A stretch of DNA of 64,000 nt from UBA6224 sp963800205 (GCA_963800205.1 CAWCZQ010000001.1:186001-250000); one strand, 5' to 3'; shown: positions 11,216 to 25,775, counted from the stretch's first letter. Notes: generated by a model from the letters alone, not told the origin. A program made the numbers and translations.

Positions 11216-11500
11216 CTAGACCGTAATGCACCCGGTCATGCTTACTACTTTAGTACGATGATGAGCTCAGACAAGGCATAAGAGGTATGAAATTTTATAC
11301 AGATAAAAAGTAAGTATTTGGTATTATTTCATTAACTAAATGTTGTATAAATAACTACTATAATACATTTACACGTGTTATACTAACAAGAGAAAATATA
11401 ATAGTATAAAAATACTTATATTATTGAAGTATTATTTACTACTAATATAATGTGGTGTGTAAGTTTTCCACATCCTATGCAAGTTAATTAATTACGATTA
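11216..11500. other. AT-rich intergenic region
   Basis: This very AT-rich stretch lies between two minus-strand surface genes. I see no coding frame or RNA gene. It must hold the promoter of the 5227-11172 gene, but several TATAAT-like matches occur by composition alone and I cannot choose one. Confidence 0.5.
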
Positions 11501-14500
11501 TCAACATAGCATATATTTACAATTCATAGTGTTTGCCGCCAACTGATTAGTGCCTACCACGATATAGTCAAATCTATAGACGGCATTCGGCTGTAGGACA
11601 TCCTTGGTGATGACCTCGAAACCAGTACTTGTTTTGTGTATGTATACCCTGATATCTGTGGCGGCATCGTTAGTAGGGCTTATGACCGTTTTGTATGACC
11701 CCTGATAACCATTCGCAAACTGCGATCTGCCATAACACCGTCTGCTACTTGAGTGTCGCCTGCAGTTACACTAATGGTACCTGCCGTATCCGTACCGTCA
11801 ATTAGTACTTGCGAACTACTCAATGCCGACGTAGTAATCCCTAACGCTTTTCCTGCCATAACCGCAGGCGTTTCACCCGCGCTTACGATATGCCCCCCAA
11901 TACGTATGCTCTGCACCGAGGTTAGTCCGCCAACTGTCAGGTTTCCGTCAACAGCTATGTTGCCGTTAATTGTGAGGTTAGCGAATAGTCCGTCACCACC
12001 TTGCATGTGGCTGGCATCTGTTGGGTCATAGTAGCTGTTATCAATAAATAGCAGTACCTTACCCTTGTGGCCGTTAAACGGTGCCATGGCGCGGCCTATG
12101 ACGGCACCTGGTTGAGTAGCCTTCATGGCATAGCCAGGTGTGCTTGAAGAGGTGAGGTAGTCTCCTGGCAGGATAGCACCGTTTTCGTCTGTTACCTTTA
12201 CTGGTACACGACCAGAGAGGGCGAGGGGACGCTGAGTGGTATCGTCGCTATCTGGTTCACTGGCATTAGTGACAAAGCCTGGGCTGGTCGAAATGACACC
12301 GAGGGCTGTTGAGTCGTATGGTGTACTACTCTTTACGACGTGTTCTGGGTGAGATGGGTCCATGCTGACCACATCGGCTGCTTCAATGGTAGGATCACTG
12401 ACGGTAATGTTTTCGGCATAGTCAGGGTTACCAACACCGCCGGTAATAAAGCCTTTGACGCGGAGGTTACCGGCGGCATCGACATTGAGCAGCCCGTTAC
12501 CGCTTGAGTCTTGGATAACAAGGAGGCTTGCCTGTTGGTTATCTGAGCCTTGGATGTAGATGCCGCCGTCGGTAGAGCTTGAGGTTTTAATGCTGAGCGT
12601 ACCGGTTGAGGTTTCTGCAATGCGCGAATAGGAAGTATTGTTAATGAAAACCGAAACATATCCGCTATAACTTGCTACTACTATATCGTTCCTGCCATCG
12701 TTATTAAAGTCACCGATTGTTGCCGCCCGTGGCTGACTTGCCGTTGTATAATCTACCTTTGCGCCAAAGACACCGTCGCCGTTATTTGCAAAAATCGATA
12801 TACTGCTGCTATTAACAACAACCATCTCAGGGCGGCCATCACCATTTAAATCTCCACTCTGTATATCGTATGGCGAAGCAAGGCCGCTGTAATCGACCTT
12901 GGCCGCAAAGGTGCCGTCGCCGTTGTTTGTGAATATAGACATGGTATTGCTAGCATTATTCGCTACAGCAATGTCAAGATTACCATCCCCATCGAAATCA
13001 TCTGCTGTAACTGCGTGTGGATTGCTTCCAGTGGCGTAATCGACTTTGGCGGCAAAGGTGCCGTCGCCGTTGTTGATAAATACCGATAGACTATTGCTGT
13101 TATAGTTAGCTACTGCCATATCTAGCTTGCCGTCATTATCAAAGTCGCCAGTTGTAACATCCCACGGGTAAACGCCGGTGGCGTAATCGACCTTGGCCGC
13201 AAAGGTGCCGTCGCCGTTGTTGATAAATACCGAAACGGTATAACTACTGTAGTTAGCTACTGCCAGATCGGGAATACCGTCGTCGTTGAAGTCGCCATTT
13301 GTAAGAGAATATGGAGTTGAGCCAGTGGCGTAATCGACCTTGGCCGCAAAGGTGCCGTCGCCGTTGTTAATAAATACCGAAACGGTACTAGTGCTAGAGT
13401 TAGCGACTGCTGTGTCCGGGTAGCCATCATCATTGAAGTCGGCTGTCGTAATGTCGTATGGGTAAGTGCCTGACGTATATGCAACGGGGCTCGCAAATGA
13501 ACCATTGCCGTTGTTTAGTATTACGTTCATTGTGTACGGGCTATAGCCCGATGTTGCCACGTCTACTGAACCATCATTATTGAAGTCGGCATTAGCTACG
13601 CCGGTGAGTTGCCCGCCGCCACTATAGTCAGCCTTTGGTGCAAAGTTCAGGCCACCGAATTGGGTAGCGTTACGTACATATTGGATTGGTTGCGTGCCAA
13701 TACCGACCATACCGGTCGTTGTTACCGTAAGCACATCACTAGTACCAAGCGCATTAGAGGATGATAACTTAAAGTTACCGTTGTCGCTCTTATCTACCCC
13801 TAATGACCAGTTAGACTGGATGCTTGTACTGTAATAAACCTTTACGGTTACTTGATCTATGTAGGCAGTACCAGAACTAACATTAGCAGCTATTGCAGCA
13901 CCGAAATCAGGGTCGTTTACGTCGGCAGGCGTCAGCGTTTCACCCCAGGTGTCTGTCGGTCCGCCGTAGGTAATGGTAGACACCGAATCACCCCATGCAC
14001 TTGCTGATGCTTTGTTGGTTGCACCAATTGTCCCGTCAGCCTTAACCAGTGATACACGCTGATCCGTTGTTGTATTTAGAACTGGAGTGTATGAGATTTT
14101 TACCTGTCCATTTCCAGGTCGCACACCATTTGACATTGTTCCACTGGTAACACCACCGATATAACCCGAACCGCCACCTCCCGCTCGGTCCGCAGAATTA
14201 CTGCCTCCAGCAGCACCACCGCCACCGTAATAACCACCACCACCACCACCACCGCCAGAAAATCCAGCCTGACCACAACCACCATTACCTCCTGTCCCTA
14301 AGCTACCTGCCGTACCATTTGAACCATAGTACGAAGTGGTACCGCCGGCGCCACCACCGGTTTGAGTACCAGCCTTACCGGCTCCAGCTTCGCCATTTGA
14401 GCCATCTCCCCCCGAGGTGCCACCACCGGTACCTCCTGAAGGCGTGGCACTATAAGCAGGTCCGCCCGCACCACCACCACCAGCAACAATAATACGATCT

Positions 14501-17500
14501 GTTAATGAGGTGCCGCCACGTCGTATATCAGATGCACCTCCACCACTGCCTCCTTTGCTTGAAACACCCCCTCCATCAGGCGAGCAACCACTCTTACCGC
14601 CGCCATTCCAACCACCTGCTAGAGCAGGCGTTGTACCCGTTCCTCCAGTTAATCCCTTGCCGCCCACATATACATTCAGTACTTCGCCTGGGCTTACACT
14701 GATGTTACCTTTTGCATAACCTCCTGCTCCAGGCGGCTGACTAGGAGAACCGTTACCCGCGCCACCTTCCGCCCCCCACGTTTCAAGTGTAAGCGATGTA
14801 ACCCCAGCGGGAACGGTGTATGTCTGAACAGCACCTGTATACGAGAATGTGGTGGTGGTGGGGGGCGAAACTGCCACAGCACGTGAAACATAAACTTCTA
14901 CCCCGTTAATTGTTGCTCCGGCAGGCACGTTGATGCCATTCCCTGTTGCGGTGAGATAGTTAGTTATCCCGGTAGCGCTTGCAGTGGCATAAGCTCCATC
15001 TAAATCGGCCGCATTTCCAGGGTTTGTCCAGGCTACCGTACCGATCGAGGTGTTATTGGTGTATGTTGTACCCGATTGAGTATTTTCTGTGCCGGCCTGT
15101 TGTATGCCTGTTGACTGCAATAGTATCGCTGCGTCATCGAAATCCGTCAGCTGCATGAGCTGCTCAGGGCTTGCCGTACCAATACCTACCCGGTTATTCA
15201 CCGTATCAACGTTAAGTACACTGTTGCCAGCAGCATTTTGCACCTGCAGTGCGGTAACGCTGTCCGTTTTATTCTGGAACGTAGTTTGACCAGTAGCATC
15301 AATATTTAATAGTGCGCTTCCTAGACCGCTAGAGTTACTAGCACGAACTGTCAGCAAACTACCGCCCAGACTTGTATCGGCATCCTGTATATCCAGACCA
15401 CCCCTCGTACTATCTAGTTTAATCTCTGGCGTTGTACTTCCGGTACTCGATGTGTACGCTTGCTGTAATGTTCCACCACTGACGCCAGCACAAGAACCAC
15501 CTGTCACAATACCACCGGCTACCGTCTGGTTTTGGAGTACCTGTCCGCCGCTACAAGAGATACTCGCGCCAGCCGTACCGTTGATGCGGTAACCAGTTGT
15601 GGTGTTGATGTCGCCTGATACATCAAGGGTGTAGGCTGGAGAGACATTACCAAGACCTAAGCGAGTGGTGGTAGCCTTAAAGCCAAAGTAACCGTTGGCG
15701 TTTTGCTGACCAGCATAGATAGTGCCGGTGCCGGCGTCGTTGATGCTGCCGCCGCCGAGGGTGTTGTTGGCTAGATCATTGTTCGAAGAACCTGTATCAA
15801 AGATATTAATCGCGTAGTTTGTACTAGTATGCGTGGGGTCAGTGATGGCATTATTATGGATCGTGTTGCTGCTAGAATTTGCAACATAGATAGCGTTGTT
15901 AGCTGTCGAGCCGCCATTATCTTGGATTCTGTTAGCTGTAATGAGGTTATTAGACACACCATTAAGATAGATACCATAGGTAGAATTTGTTACAAGAGTA
16001 TTACCACTCACCTCATTACTATCTGCAGAACTATTTAGGAAGATACCGTAAACTCCATTAGCCTGTACGATGTTGTCCGACAAGGTGTTACTGCTAGCAC
16101 CGCTGAGGTAGATTCCATAGTTAGTGTTGCTCTTTGTTATGTTCCCACTTAAGGTGTTGGCATCTGATGCACCATTCAGGAATAGTCCCATGGTATTTCC
16201 GGTCGCAATGTTGCCGGATATAGTGTTATTGGAAGAAGCGTTTAACTGTACACCATAGTAATTATTCTCTGTAGTGTTGTTAGCTATCGTGTTGTAGCTG
16301 GAGCCGCTATTCAGGAAAATACCGTTATTACTGCTGCTTCCACGTAAGCTATTGCCACGTATCATGACATGGGAAGAGTTATTTAGATATATACCATTCC
16401 CGCCATACATATTTTTGACTGTTACTCTTTGGATTGCTCCACCATCAACTCCCGCGCCACTATCTCCACTGCCCAAGAAGTAAATACCTGTCATATTTCC
16501 AGCTGTCTGATTGGTGCTATTACCATCTATTTGGAGATCGCTAATAGTCACCTTCTCACCCGTAGCGGTATCACTATTCTGAACCATGTTATAGCTACCA
16601 TTCTGGGCATTTGGCAGTGTGATTACTGTGTTATCACCAGCTCCAGTCAATGTTGTTTTGTTTGGTATGAGAATGGCTGAATTAACCATATACGTACCCT
16701 CTACTAGGTATACCTTGCCGCCGGCCGCAGCGGTAAGAGCGGCATTTATCTCAGTTTGGTCGCCGGTACCATCAGCAACATAGTCTGCCGCATCCTTCGC
16801 TGCCTGACTCGAGTTGCTTGCGGCTACGATGAGAGTAGACGTACTGCGATCGGCTTGCCACTTACCATTGCTGTAGACGAGAAGTTTATTGGTGGTGGTA
16901 TCGAAATAGAGCATGCCTTCGGCCGGAGAGGCGGGCCGAGTTCCCGTTGCACCCCCAATGAGGGTTATGGCTTTGCCAGAAGCTACTTGAACATTTCCAT
17001 TCATACTTACGGGGCCGGTGCCGGTTGAAAATGCCCCACTTCCTGTCATCGAAAAGCTTCCGGCATTTTGCGTGTAGCCAGTAATATTCAGTAGTTCACC
17101 AGCTGCATTCAGCCGAAGCGTACCCCCACTAGCGCCAGTATAGATATCGGCAGCTACCTTCAGATTTGTTGTATTAAATGTAGTTACAATCCCTGTACCG
17201 TTAATATTGAAGTTGCCGGTTTGTGCCGTACCCGGTGTCGTTCCCTGAATAGTCACGTAATTGCTCGAACCACTTACTGGTGCAAAGTCAGTCGAATCCA
17301 GGCCGTCTAATGTAGTAGCATTTACACAGTTGTTCGTGACACCAACCGTAGTAGCGCCAACTGTAATACAGCTACCGGCACCGACGGTTAGGGTCGTGGA
17401 GCTACCAAGTACCGCACTGCCGCCGCCCGTTAACCCATTGCCAGCCGTAACTGTCAGTGCACCACCTCCGGTTAAACGTGCATTGGCAACGGTACCGGTC

Positions 17501-20257
17501 GTTATCTGGTTGGCGTTGAGGGCAGTCAGTAAGCTACCGTTGAGTGCGGGCAAGTAGCCGGAGGCATTGAGTTTTACGAGTTGGTTAATGCCGTTGAAGG
17601 TATTACCTTGGAGGGTGACGTTAGCACTGAGGGCACCGTCAGCGACTGAACCGGTGGCAGAGATAGTTAGATTGTCGTCGACTTCGGCATCTTGGATGCT
17701 GGCACCGAGGAGTGAGACGTTGGCGCTGAGGCGGGCGTCAGCGAGCGTGCCGGAGGTAAGAATACTCGCACTGGCCGTAACGTTTTGAAGGACACCGGTA
17801 CTAGTAATACGAGTGGTGCCATTTGTCTGCAAGCTATTGGTATCGACGGTTGTTGCTTGCAGGAGATTAACCGTGGCAGTTCCGGTTGTACTAAAGCTCC
17901 CCCCAATAACGGCACCGGATATGTTGAGGTTGCCAGTCTGGGCGGTACCCGGTGTTGAAGACTGCAGTTGGACATAGGCACCATCAGCTGCACTACCAGT
18001 CAGGTAGTTACAGTTGTTGGTGTTACGACAGACGGTGGAGTCGACGGCAACATCGTTAGCATTTACAGTTATCCCGTCTCCCGCCCCAACGTTTACCGTC
18101 GTTGAGCCACCAAGTGCGACACTCCCACCGTTAATTAATCCAGTTACCTGCCCCCACCGTCAGCGCTCCACTGCCAGTCAAGCGGGCATTAGCAATAGTA
18201 CCGCTCGTTATTTGCGTACCATTGAGGGCAGTCAGTAAGCTACCATTGAGTGCGGGCAGATAGCCAGAGGCATTGAGTTTTACGAGTTGGTTAATGCCGT
18301 TGAAGGTATTGCCCTGGAGAGTGACGTTAGCACTGAGGGCACCGTCAGCAACTGAACCAGTGGCAGAGATAGTTAGATTGTCGTCGACTTCGGCATCTTG
18401 GATGCTGGCACCGAGGAGTGAAACGTTCGCGCTGAGGCGGGCGTCGGCTAGAGTACCGCTCGTTACTTGGTTGCCGGCAATCGCTATGGCTGTGTTTCCG
18501 GCGGCAGTCAGGCGGCCTTGAGCATCGACCGTATAGGTTCCAACACTATTGGCGCTTCCATAGCTACCGGAGGTAACAGTAGTGTTAGCGAGGTTCAGTG
18601 TTGTACTTGCACCTAACACTACCGACCCGCCACCGCTTAAGCCAGTGCCGGCATTGACTGTCAGTGCACCACTACCAGTCAGGCGGGCATTTGCAACAGT
18701 GCCAGTAGTTATTTGCGTACCATTGAGAACGGTAAGATTTGCGCCGTTACCACTAAAGCTCCCCCCAATAACGGCACCGGATATGTTGAGGTTACCAGTC
18801 TGTGCCGTACCCGGTGTTGAAGACTGCAGTTGGACATAGGCACCATCAGCTGCACTACCAGTCAGGTAGTTACAGTTGTTGGTGTTACGACAGACGGTGG
18901 AGTCGACGGCTACGGTTGGACTCCAGGCTTCGCCCGCAGTACCACTGATGGTAATACCAGTACCTGCAGTGGCCCCTGCGACGTAATTACCAGTGGTCTT
19001 AGTACCGAGAGCAATAGTGTCATTCGCGATGTCAGTACCGGTAATGGTGCCGTTAGCAATCTTTGCACTGGTAACAGCACTAGCGGCAATGGTTGCGACG
19101 CCAGTGCTAGAGATTGTCATATCACCGCTCACACTAGTGTTAGTCCAGCCAGTGCCATTCCATACCAACATTTGACCACTGGTAGGGCCAGAGATGTTCA
19201 GGGCTGTTCCCTGTATCTTGGCGACGGTTGGATTAGGGTAGCTACCGCTTAGGTCGCCGCCAGCGACACCGGATGGTGTGCCACCTCCCCCACTAGCCGC
19301 CGCACACGTACCGCCCGTGACAATACCGCCCTGGACGGTAGCATCTTGTAGGAAGTCGCCACTGGTACACGTGATGCTCGATCCGGCAGTGCCGTTGTAC
19401 TTAAAGCCGGTGGTGGCAGTGATGGTACTAGCTTGGAGGATGCCGGCTATGCCCGTCCCGTCAATATTGAAGTTACCAGTCTGCACTGTTCCCGGCGTGG
19501 TAGTTTGCAGTTGGATGTAGGCACCGTTGGCGGCTGCTCCGGTTAAGAACCCACAGTTACTACTGTTCTGGATACAGAGGGTACCACTTTCGTCAGGCAG
19601 GAGGATGTCTCGGTCGGCGGTTAAAGTGTCGAAGTTCAGGGTGCCGGTGTTAGCGCCTTGGAGTTGGCTGAGTTGTTCAGCGCGTTGGGCTTGGAAGGCG
19701 TATGGCACACTGGTGAGCTTGAGGTAGGGGGTCATCTCACCATCCCAGGCTGGGACACCAGTGGTGGTACCACCAATGTTCATGCTCAGGAAGAGATCGG
19801 CATCCCAGTTGATGGTACCGGGGAAGCTGGTGATGTCACCAAGATTGACGGTGAGGTAGCCATTGGCTACTCGGACACCTTGGGTAGCACTGTTGAGACG
19901 GGTTTCGGTCCAGACGTTGGTGCCACCACCACTCGTGGTACCACCTTCGTAGAGTTTGAACTGTACGTTGTAGTTACCATCTGGGGCAATGGCACCAGTG
20001 CTACTTTCCAGGCGGGCTTGGAAGTTGAGGGTTGGGGTGGCGGCAACAGAGACAGAAGGGACAAGCAAATTGTTCATAACGAAAGACAGTAGAACCACGA
20101 AAAGCCCAAAGACAATTGTCTTTCGGCCATGCGGGAACAGTACTGGTTTTAGAGATGTTTTTTTGTGCACCTGAGCGCTTGTTTTAATTTGAATTTTGTA
20201 TGGTTTTTTGTTTGTAAACCTAGCTACAACTGTAGTCGTCCGCAAGAAGTTACACAA
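11501..20257 (-). CDS. Giant mosaic surface protein: beta-helix, Gly-rich, FG-GAP repeats (two frameshifts)
   Basis: The product would be about 2900 residues. In order: signal peptide (VFGLFVVLLSFV, ending VSVAA), shared N-terminal module to about residue 240, tail-fibre-like beta repeats, a beta-helix (about 1190-1500), a Gly-rich block with GGGG runs (about 1800-2050), seven or more FG-GAP/VCBS-like repeats (VFINNGDGTFAAKVDYATG, about 2205-2535), and a C-terminal part with VTDENGAILPGDYLTSSS. The frame is interrupted near 18147 (one extra base, GGTAACTGG where GGTACTGG is expected) and near 11721. Beyond the second break the frame continues to a TGA at 11501 and encodes QFANGYQGSYKT and onward. 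One insertion plus one deletion gives a length divisible by three. The start is uncertain: TTG at 20257, or GTG at 20170 just before the signal peptide. The likely role is cell-surface attachment. The frameshifts look like sequence errors, but decay is possible. Confidence 0.75.
19445..20043 (-). repeat. Shared N-terminal module, copy B
   Basis: This segment is nearly identical in DNA to 10437-11040 over about 600 bp, and to 28250-28747 over the part from about 19547. It encodes the first about 165 residues of the mature protein. The signal peptide coding sequence upstream is not shared, so the similarity begins sharply at the mature N-terminus. Confidence 0.9.
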
Positions 20258-20485
20258 GAATGAAATAAGGTAAAAAATCTGAGTTCGAGTGAGTTAAGAG
20301 CACAAAGAAAATAGTATACATATGATGTATTTTGCGCTACATACACGCATCTTCTGGGGTGGTGTAAGTTATTAGGAAGTTTATAAGGGGAATGAAGATA
20401 GAAAATGTGTAGTACCTAAAACATCACTCGAATAATTTTGTATTAATTATCCACAGAACCAACTAAAATGTCGTGACAAAAAAGA

Positions 20486-23400
20486 CTAGTTTGGACACGT
20501 ATCCAGTGGTTGTAGGTTTTGCACATAGAAATACTGGCCGCCACGTAAGCGTACATCAGGACCCGGATGCTTGCGTACCACATTATAATTCACCGTCAGG
20601 CTCGAAATAGTTGAGATGGGGGCATCAGGAAAAGCTGCTCGCTGCGAATCATCGAGCTCAACATCTACCCACACATACTGATTTACTGAGGGTAGCGTAG
20701 CCTGACAAACGATAGAACTACTATCAATCGGTGTGTTAGGCAGCGTACTAGAACTTGCAGTGGATCCGAAAATTGCATCATTCCCCGCAACTTGATAGGT
20801 AATAGCCTTCTGACCACCCCATAAATCGCCTGTATATTCGATGCTCAGTAGATCGGTAGTGTCTGTTCTGAGGTTAAATAACTTTGAGTAATGCCCAATT
20901 CTGGCGATAGACTGCAATGTCGTAATGTTTACCGAACTTAAGGCATTGGTAGCGTCTCCACCCACCACATACAGATTACCGCCTGCCACCGCCGCCCCAC
21001 CAGAGAAATTTTCACTCGGTAAATTACGAGTTCTGCGCCACTCTCCTAGTTTGCCATTTGGCCCGATAGCAGCATACATAGTAGTATCGAGGCTCTGTGA
21101 GCTATCGGCGCCACCAGCAACATATATGTAGCCGTTAAGAGCGGCTGCCATTGGGTAATATCGCTGGCTAGGCAGATTGGTGGTGGTTTGCCACGTACCG
21201 AGGCTACCGTCAGTATTGAGATGGGCAAAGTAAGAAGTATTCGCTAGGCTACCACTGTCTCCTACTCCACCGAGGACGTACACATAACCACCATACTCTA
21301 CAGACCCATGGCCATACCTGCCGCCAGGAACCGTACTAGATTGGGTCCATGACCCTACAGTCCCGTCTGTATTTATCGGCGCATAAAGTGTTTCGGAGGT
21401 AGAATATACATCGCTAATGTACTCAATAGAAACATCATCGACCCATACAGCATCTGAACCAGCAGCTTTTTTACTATCTTTAACATATCGCCAAGTAAAG
21501 GTATGGACGCCGGAAGATACCGAAAACGTAAGTTTCTCCCATGCTTGAATCCAGACCACTGTCCAATCATGTTTCCGTCGATGAAAAACTGAAAGAAATC
21601 ATCGCCGCTTGAATCACTCTGAGTAGAGACTTTTTTGTAAAAATTGATACGCCCGGATTTTACTACGTTAAAGGTAAGTGACATATCACTAGTTTGAGAG
21701 TCACCAATTGCTGCTGAGCGAGCACTGTATGTCCCTGTATTTTTATCACTGCTTGTAGTTACCCATCCAGAGGTACCCCCGCCACTAAAAGGCGATAGCG
21801 TGTTATCCTCGTACCCATCGTTTAGTGCAACCTCCGTATAGCCACCGTCCTGGAGGTTCACATCATCTATCCAAACCTTCGACCCCTGTGCATTACCCGT
21901 GGTAGTAAAAGTCCATTTGAATGTATGACTACCGGCGGCGACGTCATACACAAGGTTCTGCCAATCTTGAGTAGAATCGACAGAAGCTTGTAAAACATTG
22001 TCTATGTAGAAGCTCGTCGTTATGGTGGAGCTTGAGGTATTTACGGTAAATTTACGAGCAAACGATATATAGCCAGCGTTTCCGAATGTATGAGTCAACT
22101 CAAGCTGATTGCTACCACCACTTCCCGTATCGATGTTACCCGAATCTGCCGCTATACGTTCCATTGTTTGCCTCTGCTGAGGCTAGTTGCCCAATTACTA
22201 TACCCCGATGTTGTGAAAGGAGTAAGCACGCCTCCTTCAAAATCATACAAAAAGTTCGGCGCATTGACGGCGCCGCCAACCGTATAGAGGTAGTTGTTGT
22301 ATGCAAATGCCGAATGCCCGTACCGCGCTGCGGGAAGGTTCGTAGTCGATGTCCAGGAACCTAACGTCCCGTTGGAGTTAAAGGTCGTATACCGTACAGA
22401 CTGGCCGCCACTCTGTCCACCACCTTGCCCTCCGACGATATACAGAGAACCATCATGCACCACACATCCTAAATACGCTTGAGCAATCGGTAGAGCGGTC
22501 GTTGTAGACCATGAACCAGGTTCTCCAATTGAATCTAGTTGCGCATATTCCACGCTCGTCAAAAGAGTATCCGTATTATCGAGACCCCCGATGGCGTACA
22601 AATAGCCATTGTTTGCAACGAGGCAGTGGCCCTTGCGGGCAGTCGCCAGTGATGTTGTGGCCGTCTGCCACGAACCAATAGCCCCGCTCCCGCCGTTGTT
22701 TATCGTAAACATCTTGACGCTACTACTGAGCGAACCGCTTTGTTTGCCGTTTACAATATAGGTTTTGTCGGCTGCCCACGCCATACCAAATTTGCTCGCA
22801 GTATCGGTGAGAGAGGTGTTGTACTGCCAGGAGTCAATCGTACCGTCGCTATTAATCTTGGCGTACTCAGTGCTGGAAACATCGGTCGTTCCATCCCCTC
22901 CTCCGATCGCGTACAGATAGCCATTGTAAGCTTGCGCGCCTAACTGCCTCCGTCCTGTCTGTAAACTGCTGGCAGCCGTCCAGGACCCCAAGGTGCCGGG
23001 CGAAGAAATAGCAGCATACTCTACGCTCGTAATGTTATTACTACCACCATTACTACCACCGATGGCATAGAGATAGTCGCCATAGGCAACTAATGATTCT
23101 TCTGCTCTCGAGGTGTTTAGACTTGTTTGTGCTGTCCAGGTACCGACGGAACCGTTACTACTACTGATGGCAGCAGAATATACACTGGTGGTACTACCAC
23201 TGCCACTACCACCAATGGCATAGAGGTAATTATTAACTGCAACGAGAGAATGATTGGCCACGGCGCCAGCAGTGTAATGGTTACTGTTTGATGTCCAGGT
23301 ACCTACCCCACAACCACTAGTAGCAAAGGATGCATATTGCACAATATCGGTATTGGCTGCCCCTGTATATCCGCCGACGATATAGACCATACCCTTGTTA

Positions 23401-25709
23401 ATAGCCAAGCCAAAACTACTGACTGCCGTAATCATAGTATTCGATGATTGTGTCCAGCTGCCGAGCGTACCATCGGTATTTATAGAAGCGTAATAGACTT
23501 TGTTAGAATACTGATTCGATCCTGAAACATAGTATCCACCAAAGGTATACAGGCAATTATTGTATACAACAGCCCCATTGGCATTGAGAGCACTTGGTGC
23601 AGCAGTAAGCGAAGTAGTCGATTGATAGCTTGTGATAAGGCCTGCTGCTGAGACTTTTGCGTATTGAGCTTCGTCACTGCTGTAGTTATCCTGTGTCCGT
23701 TTGCCGCCGATGACATATAGATAATCTTTGTAGGCGGCGCCTGACACATACGTTTTGCCGGCATTCGTATCGTAGCTAGCCCCCGCTTTCCACGTCTCCA
23801 AGCTACCGTTAGCATTTATCTGAGCGTATTGCATGTCGTTATTGCCACCACCGCCCGCAAGATACATATAACCTCTGTAGGCATAGGCCGCATGGCCATA
23901 GCGCGCTGTTTGAAAAGCAGTGGTGGACTGCCAGGTGCCGACACTGCCGTCACTATTCAGCTTAGCGTAATATGCCGTATTAACTGCTCCCCCACTACTA
24001 AGTCCGCCGACGGCATACAGGTAGCCATTGTAAGAAATAGCTTGCGTCATACCTATGGCGGTCGAGAGAGTGCTAGTGGACTGCCAGGTGCCGAGCGAAC
24101 CATCAGCATGGACGACCGCATAGTATACCGATGTGGTAAAAGGTGCCGTCTCTCCAGTGGAGCCACCACCCACCACATACACGTAGCCATTATATGCAAC
24201 CGCACTGGCCGCATTATTGGCGGCAGACAAAGAGGGCTCATTTTCCCATGGACCGAGGCTGCCATCGGCCCCAAACCTCGCCATGTATACACTCGTGCCC
24301 GACCCTTCATCGCCACCAATCAGATACAAAAAGCCATTGTAAGTCGTGGCTGCAAAATGAGTGTTATAACCAACCCCCGGCATCGTGCCAGCATTTTGCC
24401 ACGAACCCAGTGTGCCGTCGCTATTAACATTGGCTTTTTGGATTGCAGAGCTGCCGGACATCGGTGTAGTACCCGAAGAAGTGACTGAGGAGCCACCTAT
24501 TATGTATAACCGGTCATTATAAGCCACTGTTTGCTGTCCCTGTCGTCCCAGTGGTAAGGCTGAGGTAGACTGCCAGCTATTCGTTGCGCCACCACTGAGT
24601 GTTCCCCTGTGGATTTGGTCTGAATCAAACTGGATATTATCTTCGGGGTTACCGGATATAAAATCGCTGCTGTTGGTGACCACAACGCTCGGGTCTAGAC
24701 TAAACGCTCCAGAAATAGTATCGAGTTTGGTTGCCTCTACCGTTAGCGTATTGTCACTCAGGCTGTACCTGGCACTCGCCCGCTTGGCTTCTTGAGGTTG
24801 GCAGAGTTCGGGCACGGTTATACTCTGCTGAGGATTCTTCATCGCGCTATAACAAGCATCGCTCAGCATAGTAATGGTAGGTGCTGGAAAAGCAAACACC
24901 AAATTGTTCTTCGGTGCAGTTTTGCGGGCTTCCTCCATCTTCATCCAGTCACTAGAGCCGCCATAGGTTATATCGCTGGCATACAGCGATGCATCAGCCG
25001 AGAAAATGCCGATGGCCCCGTCTTCGATAGGACGCGCCACAAGGGTGTCAGGTAAATCTAGTTGGTATTCATAAGAGAGTAGGCCTGTTTTAGGGGCGGA
25101 GCCAAAGACTATATCTTCTTTGAGGCCATTATTTTTAAGCGTGTAGATAGCCTGGCCACCATGCGAAACGGGAAATACAATATGATTATCTACCATCCGC
25201 CCATCCCAATGGTCAAACACTGGCTTGAGGCTAAATGCTAATTTTGTATTATCGTCATGGAACGTAATTTTTTTTGCAGATTCAGTGGGCAGCGTAAGGC
25301 TATAACCGACGGGACCATTCCCGACATTCTGCAGCCAGGTATCTTCTTTTTGCTCTGATTTTCCCGACTGATTAAATTCATATGAATTAGTCTTTTTATC
25401 GTAGTGTAGACGCTTTACCAGTGTAGGATTGACCTCGCCTACTAATTGTTTTGCTTCGACGCTCAAAGCGTAGTGGCTATTAACATATAGCCGCCAACCA
25501 AAACAAAATACACCACTTGCTATGACGACCACTGCTATCACACGAGCCCATGTGGGCAGTTTTTGCCACATTTTAGTGAGAACAATTTTTGTATGCAGCA
25601 ACGAGTCCCATGCCCATAAACGCCCTCGGCGTAGCCTCGAACGTGTACTTAACTTCTTAGACAGTCTTTTATAGCTATAAACTCGTTTGCCCCTACGAAT
25701 GCCCGCCAT
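20486..25709 (-). CDS. Membrane-anchored giant kelch-repeat protein (two frameshifts)
   Basis: A product of about 1741 residues is obtained when two one-base deletions are allowed, near 22165 and 21545; this makes the length divisible by three. The N-terminus is strongly basic, followed by one transmembrane helix (about residues 53-75, ARVIAVVVIASGVFCFGW) with no signal cleavage site, so the bulk is outside. Residues about 80-380 form an unrecognised domain. From about 385 to 1180 there are more than a dozen kelch-type blades (typical units SWQSTSALPLGRQGQQ and YNGYLYAIGG). Two MAM/jelly-roll-like beta-sandwiches follow (about 1185-1400, with KVWIDDVNL and AVWVDDVSI), then more kelch blades and a C-terminal domain. 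Such propellers bind proteins or glycans. It is likely a surface-tethered binding protein. The start is the ATG at 25709. Confidence 0.75.
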
Positions 25710-25775
25710 GCTGGGCCTCCTTTGTCTCCAGTATAACAGTAGTCCTTATGCTTGTCTGGTACTGTTGTGGTTCCA

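Noticed and set aside
18830..19252. Plus-strand frames of 100 or more codons opposite the surface genes (also 9625-9967, 10651-11088, 19658-20092, 28362-28856)
   Set aside because: They are antisense shadows of repetitive, GC-skewed coding sequence. Matching frames appear opposite each module copy, and none has a family motif or ribosome binding site.
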